From contig DJBY01000144.1 in NCBI GenBank assembly GCA_002430605.1, positions 1 to 18,607 on the forward strand: a stretch of DNA of 18,607 nt, given 5' to 3'. Source of the stretch: Opitutia bacterium UBA5964 (lineage in GTDB: Bacteria; Verrucomicrobiota; Verrucomicrobiia; Opitutales; Coraliomargaritaceae). A program made the position numbers and the translations under genes. How positions within the stretch are numbered: the stretch's first letter is position 1; each line of letters begins with the position of its first letter. Of the stretch, positions 7,504 to 15,478 are shown piece by piece. The notes under the pieces were generated by a model, which searched no databases, was not told where the DNA came from, and saw only the letters and a program-made list of their open reading frames with translations.

Positions 7504-10500
7504 GCGCTCGACGTTCCCCCTGCCATCAAAACCATTCTCCAGACGACTTACAGCGAAGACCTCCCTATCCATGCACGACGGGAAGAGATCATTCGCGCCA
7601 TCCAGGAAAACCAGATCGTCGTCATCGCCGGCGAGACGGGCTCTGGCAAGACCACCCAGATCCCTAAGTTCCTAATCGATGCCGGCTATGGGCAAAACGG
7701 CCTGATCGGCTGCACGCAGCCCCGCCGTGTCGCTGCTCTTTCCGTCGCACAACGTATCGCCGAAGAGCTCGGCGTCACCTACGGCAACGAAGTCGGCGCC
7801 AAGATCCGCTTTACCGACCAGACACGCCACGACACCGCGATCAAGGTCATGACCGACGGCATTCTGCTGAACGAGATACAGGACGACCCGATGCTGCGCG
7901 CCTACGATGCCATCATCATCGACGAAGCGCACGAACGTAGCCTCAATATCGATTTCATCCTCGGCTGTTTACGGCAACTCACCGATCTGCGCAAAGACCT
8001 GAGGATCGTCATCACCTCGGCAACGATCGATACTGAGAGTTTTTCCAAAGCCTTCGACGGTGCTCCCATCATCGAAGTCTCCGGCCGTATGTACCCGGTG
8101 GATACCTACTACCGCCCGATCGAGGAGATGCTGGAGGACGCTGGCGACCTGACCTTCATCGAAGCCGCCGCCGAACTGATCAACGAGATCATCAATCACA
8201 ACCACGAAGGCGACATCCTCGTTTTTCTACCCGGCGAGCGCGACATCAACGAGCTACGCCGCAAGCTCGAAGACAGCCGCGCTCGCTCGTGCGACATCCT
8301 GCCACTCTACGGCCGCATGGCCAACGCCGACCAACAGCGCATCTTTCATCCACAAGGTCGCCGCCGCATCATCCTCTCAACCAATATTGCCGAGACCTCA
8401 TTGACTGTGCCCGGCATACGCTACGTCGTTGATACCGGCCTCGCCCGCATCAGTCGCTACAGCGCCACCTCTCGCACGCTACGACTGCCGATCGAGCCCA
8501 TTGCTCAATCTAGCGCCGACCAGCGCAAAGGCCGCTGCGGTCGCGTCAGCAACGGCGTCTGCTACCGCCTCTACTCCGAGCAAGACTTCCTCGGTCGCCC
8601 GCGCTACACCACGCCGGAAATTCACCGCTCGAATCTGGCGTCCGTGATCCTGCGCATGCTCGCCTTCCGACTCGGCGATATCCGCACCTTTCCGTTCATC
8701 GACCCTCCGTCCGACACCGCCATCCGTGGGGGCTACCGACTACTGGAAGAACTGGACGCGGTTTACAGCGACAGCCGCAGCGAAAACGAAGACGACTACC
8801 GACTCACTAAACTCGGGCGCAAACTCGCCAGATTACCAGTCGACCCGACCGTTGCGCGGATGCTGTTACAGGCGCATCAAGAGGGTGTCATCGAAGACGT
8901 GCTGGTGATCGCTTCGGGCCTATCCATTCAAGACCCCCGCGAGCGACCCGCCGAACTCGCCAAAGAAGCCGACGAAATGCAAAAGCGCTTCGTCCATAAA
9001 GAGTCCGACTTCCTGACCTTACTCAACATTTGGAACGCTTACCACGACGAGATGGATCGTCTCACGCAGGCGAAACTGCGTAAATTCTGTAAACAGCATT
9101 TCGTCTCTTACCAACGCATGCGCGAGTGGCGCGACGTGCATCATCAGCTAGAGCGAGTTCTCAAAAACCTAAAGATGATGCCAAGCGGCAAGGGCAACGC
9201 TCCCCGTGGCCTCGCTCGTAAGACCGGGGTTGCCGAGCTAAGCACACAGCCAGCCAAAGCCAACGCTCCCCGCTCTGACGAGCGAGGCCACAAGCCCCAG
9301 CAAGCATCGAGCAATCAACCACCAACAACCAACAACCACTTAACCGACGCAGGTTACGCCGCCATCCATCGCTCGATCTTAACCGGTCTGCTCAGTAACA
9401 TCGCCGTCAAAGAAGAGGAGCACAACTACCGCGGCCCGCGCAATCGCAAGGCGCTACTCTTTCCCGGCTCTGGACTTTTCGATCACGCCACCGCCAAGAA
9501 GCAACGCAAAGCCTCCTACGCGAAAACTAGCAAGCCTAAGCCGGCCAAAACCACCGCACCCGCATGGATCGTTTGCGGGGAATGGATGGAAACCAGTCGC
9601 CTTTTTGCCCGCACTGCCGCCAAGGTTCAAGTGCAGTGGATCGAAGACGTGGCTGGCGACTTACTTAAGCTCAAGCACTCCGAACCATTCTGGAGCACCA
9701 AGTCCGCAGCCGCTCTTTGCAAGCAGCGCAAGATGCTCTTCGGCCTGGAGATCAGCCAAAGTAATATCAGCCTCAGCCGTATCGATCCCGATCAATCGAC
9801 CGAGATCTTCGTCCGCAATGGCCTGATCGAAAAAGGTATACGTGAGCGCCCCGACTTCCTGAAGCACAACGACGAAGTCAGTGAACGCGCCGAATCCGAA
9901 CTCGCCCGCCGCCGCCTCGGTTCTGGTTTTGCAGTGGAAGATCGACTCTATGACTTCTACCGACAGCGTCTCAACGCCGTCGGCTCTTACTCCGAACTGC
10001 GCAGCTTCGCCAAGCGCGAACACGGCGGCCGCCTAGATTTCCTCAACGCCAGCATCGACGACCTGCTCCCCGAAGAGGAACAAGACGACACCACTGAGGC
10101 CTTTCCAAAATCACTCGCGATCGGCGGCAGCGAACTCCCCTTACGCTATCGTCACGAACCCGGCGGCGACTCCGACGGCGTCACCCTACACGTGCCACTC
10201 ACACAGATTGGCGCGATCCAACAAGGCACGCTCGACTGGGCCGTGCCCGGCCACCTCGAAGAAAAGATTGAAAGCCTACTGCGCGGCCTGCCCAAGCAAA
10301 TCCGCATTCAGCTCCACCCGCTCAAAGAACGCGCCGCCGAACTACGTAAGCAGCTAAAGCCCTCCGAGCGTTCGCTACGTGATCAGCTTGCCGAGCATCT
10401 CAAGGAGCAATACGGCATCCAAACGTTCAAAGATAATTGGTCACAAACCGAGATTCCCAGCTACCTACAACCCCGTATTCAGATTGAGAATACAAAGGGC

Positions 10501-11499
10501 GATATTCTCGCCGACGGCCGCGACTTAGAGGCACTGCGTGCATCCTTAGAAATCACCAATAAAGAAGTCTCGCGCGGTAATGGGCTCGACGCCATCCCCG
10601 CATGGCAAGCCGCCACCGCACGCTACGAACGCGAAAACCTCAGCAGTTGGAACTTTGGCGACCTTCCCGCCGAGATCGATCTCAGTGGCGAATCTGGCCT
10701 ACCGCTCAAAGCATTTCCGGCATTGGTGCTGGAGGGCGAACAGGTGCACCTACGTCTCCTCGCAGATTCCTCGACTGCACTACTCGCAACACAAATAGGC
10801 TGGCCTGCACTTGGAACGATTGTCATGGGCCGCGACATCGCTTGGCTACGTAACGACCTAAAAGACCTCAAACAACTCGGCGCACTACTACTGCCGCTCG
10901 GTGACTTTGACACCGTCAAAGCGAGCGCATGGAGCCACCTACAAAGTCAGCTGTTCCGCTCCGACGAATACCTGCCGCTCAAAGAATCACGCTTCAAAAA
11001 AGTGCTCACACGCGCCGATGAAGAGCGCCGCGGAATCGTACCCAAGCTCCAAGAGCAACTGCGCGCGCTACTCGAAGCACGCCAAGATATCTGCTTACTA
11101 CTAGAGCAAAAGAAGACCAGCAAGGCGCTCGTCTATCCCGGCATGCGCGCACAGATGGAACGGCTCGCGCCCGCAAACTTGCTAGAGCACTACAGCTTCA
11201 CCGAACTGCCACACCTCACCCGCTTTCTCAAGGCCATGCGCCTACGCGCCGAACGCGCCAAAGACAGCCTCCAACGCGACATCGAAAAATCCAAACGGGT
11301 GGCGCCCTACGATGCTCGCAGCGCAGCGCTGGTTAAACTAGCCAAGACCCCAGCCCAACAAAGCGCAGTCAAAGCCTACCACATGCTGCTCGAAGAATTC
11401 AAAGTCTCGGTCTATGCGCAGGGACTCGGCACCTCGCAAAAAGTCTCCGAAAAACGCCTCGATAAACTAGCCGACGAGCTTGAACGAGAGTTGAAATAG
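7504..11499 (+). CDS. hrpA: HrpA-family DEAH-box RNA helicase (start codon unclear)
   Basis: An ATP-dependent 3'-5' RNA helicase; the E. coli homologue rescues stalled or collided ribosomes. Counting from 7504 (first codon after TAG 7501), the frame gives 1331 residues, close to E. coli HrpA (about 1300). Walker A GETGSGKT is at 43-50, DEAH at 140-143, SAT at 172-174 and motif VI QRKGRCGRV further on. The ratchet/OB segments (GLLSNIA, FPGSGLF, WMETSRL) and the long HrpA-specific C-terminal region (GDSDGVTLHVPL, WNFGDLP) follow. No ATG, GTG, TTG or CTG occurs in frame between 7504 and Walker A; the first in-frame ATG (7849) would delete motif I. Start may be ATT/ATC (for example 7525) or need a frameshift from GTG 7458, or the gene may be 5'-damaged. 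Residues about 560-615 are a repeat-derived insert absent from E. coli HrpA. Confidence 0.9.
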   Translation, partial: ALDVPPAIKTILQTTYSEDLPIHARREEIIRAIQENQIVVIAGETGSGKTTQIPKFLIDAGYGQNGLIGCTQPRRVAALSVAQRIAEELGVTYGNEVGAKIRFTDQTRHDTAIKVMTDGILLNEIQDDPMLRAYDAIIIDEAHERSLNIDFILGCLRQLTDLRKDLRIVITSATIDTESFSKAFDGAPIIEVSGRMYPVDTYYRPIEEMLEDAGDLTFIEAAAELINEIINHNHEGDILVFLPGERDINELRRKLEDSRARSCDILPLYGRMANADQQRIFHPQGRRRIILSTNIAETSLTVPGIRYVVDTGLARISRYSATSRTLRLPIEPIAQSSADQRKGRCGRVSNGVCYRLYSEQDFLGRPRYTTPEIHRSNLASVILRMLAFRLGDIRTFPFIDPPSDTAIRGGYRLLEELDAVYSDSRSENEDDYRLTKLGRKLARLPVDPTVARMLLQAHQEGVIEDVLVIASGLSIQDPRERPAELAKEADEMQKRFVHKESDFLTLLNIWNAYHDEMDRLTQAKLRKFCKQHFVSYQRMREWRDVHHQLERVLKNLKMMPSGKGNAPRGLARKTGVAELSTQPAKANAPRSDERGHKPQQASSNQPPTTNNHLTDAGYAAIHRSILTGLLSNIAVKEEEHNYRGPRNRKALLFPGSGLFDHATAKKQRKASYAKTSKPKPAKTTAPAWIVCGEWMETSRLFARTAAKVQVQWIEDVAGDLLKLKHSEPFWSTKSAAALCKQRKMLFGLEISQSNISLSRIDPDQSTEIFVRNGLIEKGIRERPDFLKHNDEVSERAESELARRRLGSGFAVEDRLYDFYRQRLNAVGSYSELRSFAKREHGGRLDFLNASIDDLLPEEEQDDTTEAFPKSLAIGGSELPLRYRHEPGGDSDGVTLHVPLTQIGAIQQGTLDWAVPGHLEEKIESLLRGLPKQIRIQLHPLKERAAELRKQLKPSERSLRDQLAEHLKEQYGIQTFKDNWSQTEIPSYLQPRIQIENTKGDILADGRDLEALRASLEITNKEVSRGNGLDAIPAWQAATARYERENLSSWNFGDLPAEIDLSGESGLPLKAFPALVLEGEQVHLRLLADSSTALLATQIGWPALGTIVMGRDIAWLRNDLKDLKQLGALLLPLGDFDTVKASAWSHLQSQLFRSDEYLPLKESRFKKVLTRADEERRGIVPKLQEQLRALLEARQDICLLLEQKKTSKALVYPGMRAQMERLAPANLLEHYSFTELPHLTRFLKAMRLRAERAKDSLQRDIEKSKRVAPYDARSAALVKLAKTPAQQSAVKAYHMLLEEFKVSVYAQGLGTSQKVSEKRLDKLADELERELK
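9196..9291. repeat. Repeat element inserted in frame inside hrpA
   Basis: GTGGCCTCGCTCGT (9206-9219) and ACGAGCGAGGCCAC (9278-9291) are perfect 14-bp inverted repeats. AACGCTCCCCG occurs twice as a direct repeat (9196-9206 and 9262-9272). A nested pairing is possible between GGCAAC plus CCCCG and the downstream CGGGGTTGCC. The stretch encodes a low-complexity, Pro/Ala/Lys/Gln-rich peptide of about 50 residues in a loop between the helicase ratchet segments, and keeps the frame. Confidence 0.75.
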
Positions 11500-11834
11500 G
11501 CCGATCAATGCTAGGGCTCGAGCTCTTAACTCAGCGTAGCTCTACGCGTGCGCCGCAGCCTCGGCGAAGGAGGCCGAGCGAAGTCGGTTATTCGACGCCG
11601 CTCTGCGATGACCGCTTATAATTTGAGTACCCTTACCTCCGTATCACAAAGGCAATGACATGACTCCATCTCAACCCTGGGTTATTTAGAAAATAATATA
11701 AGTGTTCGCGAGCTAAGCTGCCAAAGCAGTCATTCAATCTGCAAACACTACATCCTAGTATCCTCAGTATCAGGTGTTTCGTCCAATATTTATCTTATTG
11801 TAGGGCAGGCCTGAGAGGGTCACATACAGGACAG
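11500..11834. other. Intergenic region with REP-like hairpins
   Basis: This region has a 6-bp palindrome GCGTAG/CTACGC (11534-11547). A hairpin has CTCGGC (11560-11565) pairing with GCCGAG (11573-11578). A later AT hairpin is TTATTT/AAATAA (11682-11696). No T-run follows the GC hairpins, so termination of hrpA is not obvious. The remaining 130 bases before the GTG at 11835 show no gene, though the monooxygenase frame stays open upstream for at least 45 bases. Confidence 0.5.
11558..11574. repeat. REP-like unit, copy 1
   Basis: GCCTCGGCGAAGGAGGC differs from GCCTTAGCGTAGGAGGC at 13431-13447 at 3 of 17 positions. Two copies flank the monooxygenase gene, so this is a dispersed family rather than chance. 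Confidence 0.6.
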
Positions 11835-13292
11835 GTGCAAAAAGTTAATAACGAAGCGGATCAATGGACTGTTTGTCTGGAATGCCAGGGACACGGCAAA
11901 CAATTCAGGAAGCTCTCCAGGAAAGTGCGACTCCGCTACCAGCGGGCACTGGGTCAATTTGGGACAACGAAGGGCGCAGGAACGGCTCCAGTTCGCCCGA
12001 AGGGTCACCTCGATACATGCTTGAATTGTAAAGGATCTGGGTTGGTTGCTTCTGCTAGCCATCCACTCGCGGATAAAGAAAACTACCCACACGTGGCCAT
12101 CATTGGTGGTGGCATCGGCGGGGTCGCGCTAGCCGTGGCTTGTTTGCACCGCGGGATTCCCTTTACTCTGTATGAACGCGATAGCGGCTTCGATACGCGC
12201 GCTCAGGGCTATGGACTCACGCTGCAACAAGCGGGTCGAGCGATCGAAGGATTGGGCATTTCATCGTTAGCAGCGGGAGTCATTTCAACAAGACATGCGG
12301 TGCATACGACCGCAGGAAAAGTGATCGGTGAATGGGGACTCAGAAAATGGGGGCGGTCAGTTGAAAAGCCATCACCGAAGCGCACCAATGTCCATATTGC
12401 ACGGCAGTCGTTGCGCTTAGCGCTACTTGAGCAGCTCGGCGGAGAGGATGCGGTGCAGTGGGGGCACCAGTTGGTCGATTTTAAGGGTTGTGAGGGTGGT
12501 GCAGTAGATCTGAGCTTTGATGTGGCCGGTAAAATAAAGCACGCCAAAGCGGATCTTGTGGTGGGGGCGGATGGTATACGAAGTGTGGTGCGGAGCTTGT
12601 TGATTGGTGAAGACATTTCCCCGTTACGCTACCTCGGTTGTATTGTAATTTTGGGGATTTGTCGCTTGGAGGCTCTCGCAGGTCTTGAGAGTTCTTTACT
12701 GGACTCCGCCACGGTATTCCAAACCGCCAATGGTAATGAGCGGATCTACATGATGCCTTATGCGACGGACTCGGTAATGTGGCAGCTTAGCTTCCCAATG
12801 CCCGAAAAAGAGGCGAAGGCCTTAAATGCCCAAGGAGCTCAAGCACTCAAGGCTGAAGCGTGTCGAAGAACTCAGTGGCACAGTCCCATTCCCCAGATTT
12901 TAGCGGCGACCTTGGAAGCTCAGGTTTCTGGTTATCCCGTATATGACCGAGCACTACTGAAGTCAGAATTGTTGGAGAAAGAGGCTCAAGTGACTCTGAT
13001 CGGAGATGCAGCTCACCCGATGAGTCCATTCAAAGGTCAGGGCGCAAATCAAGCTCTACTGGATGCGCTGGCGCTGGCTCGAGCGATCTCAAAAGGATGT
13101 AGCCCCTCATCACAATGGAGGAAAGCTGGAATTAGGGAAAGTGTGTTAACTGAGTTTGAATCAGAAATGTTGGAACGCAGTGCGACCAAAGTGAATGATT
13201 CAGCAGCGGCTGCACAGTTCCTGCATTCCGCAAGCGTGCTCGATGAGGGCGATGGACCGAGAGGGCCAAGTCGAACAAGAAAAGATGCATAA
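11835..13292 (+). CDS. FAD-dependent monooxygenase with N-terminal DnaJ-type zinc knuckles
   Basis: A 485-aa protein. Residues about 86-435 are a class A flavoprotein hydroxylase (UbiH/TetX/PheA type). They contain the nucleotide loop IIGGGIGGVALA (89-100), ribose-binding E114 in LYERD, the DG motif GADGIRS (244-250) and the FAD motif GDAAHPMSPFKGQGANQALLD (390-410). Ahead of this lie CLECQGHG (C14, C17) and CLNCKGSG (C62, C65), a pair of CxxCxGxG knuckles like the DnaJ cysteine-rich domain, which together could bind one zinc. The substrate is unknown. The GTG start at 11835 has an AGGA a few bases upstream; the frame stays open further upstream, so a longer protein is possible. Its codon use and local composition differ from hrpA, and REP-like units stand on both sides, consistent with transfer. 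Confidence 0.87.
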   Translation: MQKVNNEADQWTVCLECQGHGKQFRKLSRKVRLRYQRALGQFGTTKGAGTAPVRPKGHLDTCLNCKGSGLVASASHPLADKENYPHVAIIGGGIGGVALAVACLHRGIPFTLYERDSGFDTRAQGYGLTLQQAGRAIEGLGISSLAAGVISTRHAVHTTAGKVIGEWGLRKWGRSVEKPSPKRTNVHIARQSLRLALLEQLGGEDAVQWGHQLVDFKGCEGGAVDLSFDVAGKIKHAKADLVVGADGIRSVVRSLLIGEDISPLRYLGCIVILGICRLEALAGLESSLLDSATVFQTANGNERIYMMPYATDSVMWQLSFPMPEKEAKALNAQGAQALKAEACRRTQWHSPIPQILAATLEAQVSGYPVYDRALLKSELLEKEAQVTLIGDAAHPMSPFKGQGANQALLDALALARAISKGCSPSSQWRKAGIRESVLTEFESEMLERSATKVNDSAAAAQFLHSASVLDEGDGPRGPSRTRKDA

Positions 13293-13731
13293 CAAGGCTT
13301 CGGATGGGGGCATGCCGCTAGCTTTGCCTTTCACTCATGGGTTGCAGGTATTGTATCTTTTCCCATAGAGCCGCCGAATAGGCATCATAGATGACTTGCG
13401 GAATTGGGCCTCTCGACCTTGCCGCCCGAAGCCTTAGCGTAGGAGGCAGGGGAACGCTGATCAGCGGCGTATCTAAGCCGTTTTTTCGATGCTCCGCAAC
13501 TCTGTGCTATCTACCCTTTAATAACTAATCTCACGATCCATCCGAACGTTTTCTTGATATATACATTATCTATCTCAATAGGAAATCGAAAAGCTTATCT
13601 GTTTAGAGTTCCCCCATGATATCTAACATATTATTCACAAGTAAATAAAGCTTGCACAAGCTATAATCCTAACTAAATGATCACTATTCGTATACATTTA
13701 AGACATTACATTTATTTAATAAACTCACACC
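13293..13731. other. Intergenic region: REP-like unit, then AT-rich promoter region
   Basis: The first 170 bases are GC-balanced and carry the REP-like unit and a palindrome. After about 13500 the sequence becomes strongly AT-rich up to the ATG at 13732. A TATAAT at 13662-13667 is the best -10 candidate for the next gene, without a clear -35 box. No gene is seen on either strand. Confidence 0.5.
13431..13466. repeat. REP-like unit, copy 2, with 12-bp palindrome
   Basis: GCCTTAGCGTAGGAGGC (13431-13447) matches the unit at 11558-11574 at 14 of 17 positions. It is followed after 7 bases by CGCTGATCAGCG (13455-13466), a perfect 12-bp palindrome. It marks the boundary between the monooxygenase region and the AT-rich cassette. 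Confidence 0.6.
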
Positions 13732-14679
13732 ATGAAGACTTTAACATTACACGAAACAAAGATAAAGGGACTTAAAACACTCATTGCACTGGTGATTATT
13801 GCTGTATCTGTTTATTTAGGTTTTACGCCATTATTTAAACTAGTTCCAGATGGCGTTGCACAACAGGTTGTCGGCTCCTCGTTTGGAGCAATTTTTGTGA
13901 TCATTCTGACCATGTATCTGCTAAACAAGCAGACAGAAATTGAACAGGAGAGCAAGCGGGGCGAACGCGTTTTTGATGAAAAAGTTAAGTTATATCAGAT
14001 GATCCTTAAAACGAGTCGAGAAATTATCGAAGACGGCATTCTAACATCGACTGAAGTAACACAACTGCCATTTGCGATGGTCAACCTGCAGATGCTTGGA
14101 GCGGATGAAACGATTAAGTCATACTCCATTGTGTTTGAGAAGATTAATGAAATTTTCTCAAAACGTGAAGGTGAAGACGAAGAGGTTAAAATTGATGACG
14201 ATGATAAAATTGAAATCTTCAAAGCCATCAGCCATTTTTCCATTCAGTGTCGAAACGATCTAGGAATTTCGGATAAGGATGTAGATCCTACACTCTTCAA
14301 CCGTGCTTTTCAAGCCGTCCAAACCGCCGTCAAGAACAAGCGTGACACAAAGAAGATTGGCTACAAGGGAACACAGCTCTCTAAAGGCCGACTAGTGCTC
14401 TCTATATTTAAGGATTATGTCGCAGCCCATCCGAATGTTGACTTTGAAGGACTGGAAAAAGCCTATCCGGCACTTCAGGGAAAGCGACCACTCTTCCTCA
14501 GAAAAGAAGACGCCGAGAAGATTTACAGTTCTTCCGGCAATGCGCGGCATTTTATTAAGCCAGCCGATCTGATCGAATTGAGAGACGGGGCGATTGCCAT
14601 TTCGAATCAGTGGGGCGCGAGCAACCTACCGGCCTTTTTAGATCATTGCCGCAATAAATTGGGAATCGATCTCAACTAA
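13732..14679 (+). CDS. Two-TM protein with C-terminal NQWG module, function unknown
   Basis: A 315-aa protein. Residues about 16-35 and 43-64 are two membrane helices with a short loop. A charged helical, coiled-coil-like stretch (about 66-105, LNKQTEIEQESKRGERVFDE) follows, then an acidic linker (145-160, DEEVKIDDDDK). A segment with SIQCRNDLGIS (about 170-180) comes next. The C-terminal region (about 215-312) includes SKGRLVLSIFKDYV, then HFIKPADLIEL, then ISNQWGASNLPAFLDH. I recognise this tail (FxxKPxDLI ... NQWGxxNxxxFL) as a recurring C-terminal module of uncharacterised accessory proteins, but know no function for it. The topology suggests that most of the protein is cytoplasmic and membrane-tethered. 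It is the first gene of the AT-rich cassette. Defence-related roles are possible but unproven. Confidence 0.75.
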   Translation: MKTLTLHETKIKGLKTLIALVIIAVSVYLGFTPLFKLVPDGVAQQVVGSSFGAIFVIILTMYLLNKQTEIEQESKRGERVFDEKVKLYQMILKTSREIIEDGILTSTEVTQLPFAMVNLQMLGADETIKSYSIVFEKINEIFSKREGEDEEVKIDDDDKIEIFKAISHFSIQCRNDLGISDKDVDPTLFNRAFQAVQTAVKNKRDTKKIGYKGTQLSKGRLVLSIFKDYVAAHPNVDFEGLEKAYPALQGKRPLFLRKEDAEKIYSSSGNARHFIKPADLIELRDGAIAISNQWGASNLPAFLDHCRNKLGIDLN

Positions 14680-14714
14680 AAAGCGCCCCTTTTAACCTAG
14701 ACCCTTTCGACTCC

Positions 14715-14844
14715 ATGAGCAGTTTAAGCAAAGCAGTCGGTATCTTTCGTGCATTTTTTAAACCACGTTGAAAATCTAATCAAACATAGATTGCATATAG
14801 TTGAAGCCAGTGGTCCTATTGTAGACTTTAATGAAGTTAGTTGA
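14715..14844 (+). other. Possible broken or very small ORF
   Basis: ATG at 14715 opens 18 codons (MSSLSKAVGIFRAFFKPR, stop 14769-14771). An overlapping frame from GTG 14749 continues with codons of natural appearance (HRLHIVEASGPIVDFNEV) to TGA 14842-14844. Joining the two would need one frameshift, giving about 40 residues. It may be a decayed small gene of the cassette or chance. Confidence 0.25.
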
Positions 14845-14877
14845 TCGATTTTATTTAACCCCAAAAACCTTATAAAT

Positions 14878-15174
14878 ATGACATTAGAATATAAAAATGA
14901 TAGAATTCTAGACCGTGGTAAAACGTTGGCAAATATTAAACGAGATCGACTCAACGAAGGCATCGGATCCAAGCCGCTATGTAATGTTAAGGATGATCGA
15001 ATTAGAGAGGGAATTGGGTCATCGACTCTCTGCAATGTAAAAAACGGCGATATACGTGAGAACATTGGATCGAAAAGACTAGCGAAGGTACAGGACATCC
15101 GGAAACAGATAAAAAACTCTGAAAGTCTATCCGATACCTTTGTGGCGGCAGTTTGGTGGTACTTAATGAAATAG
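14878..15174 (+). CDS. Tandem-repeat small protein resembling the 4-fold beta-flower family
   Basis: A 98-aa protein built from 17-residue repeats: residues 17-33 (LANIKRDRLNEGIGSKP), 34-50 (LCNVKDDRIREGIGSST) and 51-67 (LCNVKNGDIRENIGSKR). A shorter degenerate unit lies before them (about 3-16) and a partial unit after (LAKVQDIRKQI). A hydrophobic C-terminal tail ends in AVWWYL. Consensus: L-x-N-[IV]-K-x-D-x-[IL]-R-E-G-I-G-S. Four short hairpin-like units closing a ring, plus the tail, match my recollection of the 4-fold beta-flower proteins, whose function is unknown. The 51-bp DNA units have diverged, so the repeat is old. It overlaps nothing and is followed after 2 nt by the next small gene, suggesting coupling. 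Confidence 0.65.
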   Translation: MTLEYKNDRILDRGKTLANIKRDRLNEGIGSKPLCNVKDDRIREGIGSSTLCNVKNGDIRENIGSKRLAKVQDIRKQIKNSESLSDTFVAAVWWYLMK

Positions 15175-15176
15175 AA

Positions 15177-15431
15177 ATGGGGTTTTTAAAAAACATTGCC
15201 CTCGGTGCGCTCGGCGTAAAGACCTACCAAAATGTTTACAATAAACCAATCGTCACCCCGCCGCATGGCTACGCGATCCGCGGGATGGACCAGAAGGGCT
15301 TGGGTGCGAAGTGGGTCGTGAAATATTCCAAAAAGCATCAAATGAATCTCACTCATTCTTTCAGGATTAGTGGTAAATCGACCAAATCCGTTAGTATCGG
15401 TGGAGATGTTTTCCTAGTCGACTGGCCCTAG
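15177..15431 (+). CDS. Small protein of unknown function
   Basis: An 84-aa protein with ATG 15177 only 2 nt after the stop of the repeat protein, so probably translated with it. The N-terminus has a short hydrophobic stretch (FLKNIALGALGVKTYQNVY) that could be an amphipathic helix or weak membrane anchor. The rest is basic, with probable beta strands (KWVVKYS, SFRISG, SVSIGGDVFLVDW). A GTG at 15153 would overlap the preceding gene and is rejected. No family is recognised. Confidence 0.6.
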   Translation: MGFLKNIALGALGVKTYQNVYNKPIVTPPHGYAIRGMDQKGLGAKWVVKYSKKHQMNLTHSFRISGKSTKSVSIGGDVFLVDWP

Positions 15432-15478
15432 AGAATTCGAACCGTCGCGCATATTTTATACCCCTATTCGACGTTTTC

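Noticed and set aside
9661..10023. Minus-strand open frames inside hrpA
   Set aside because: They mirror the codon pattern of the helicase on the other strand and show no start context or similarity.
14929..15100. CRISPR-like or satellite repeat array
   Set aside because: The 51-bp period is in frame with a 17-residue protein repeat; DNA units have diverged while the residues are conserved and there are no spacers.
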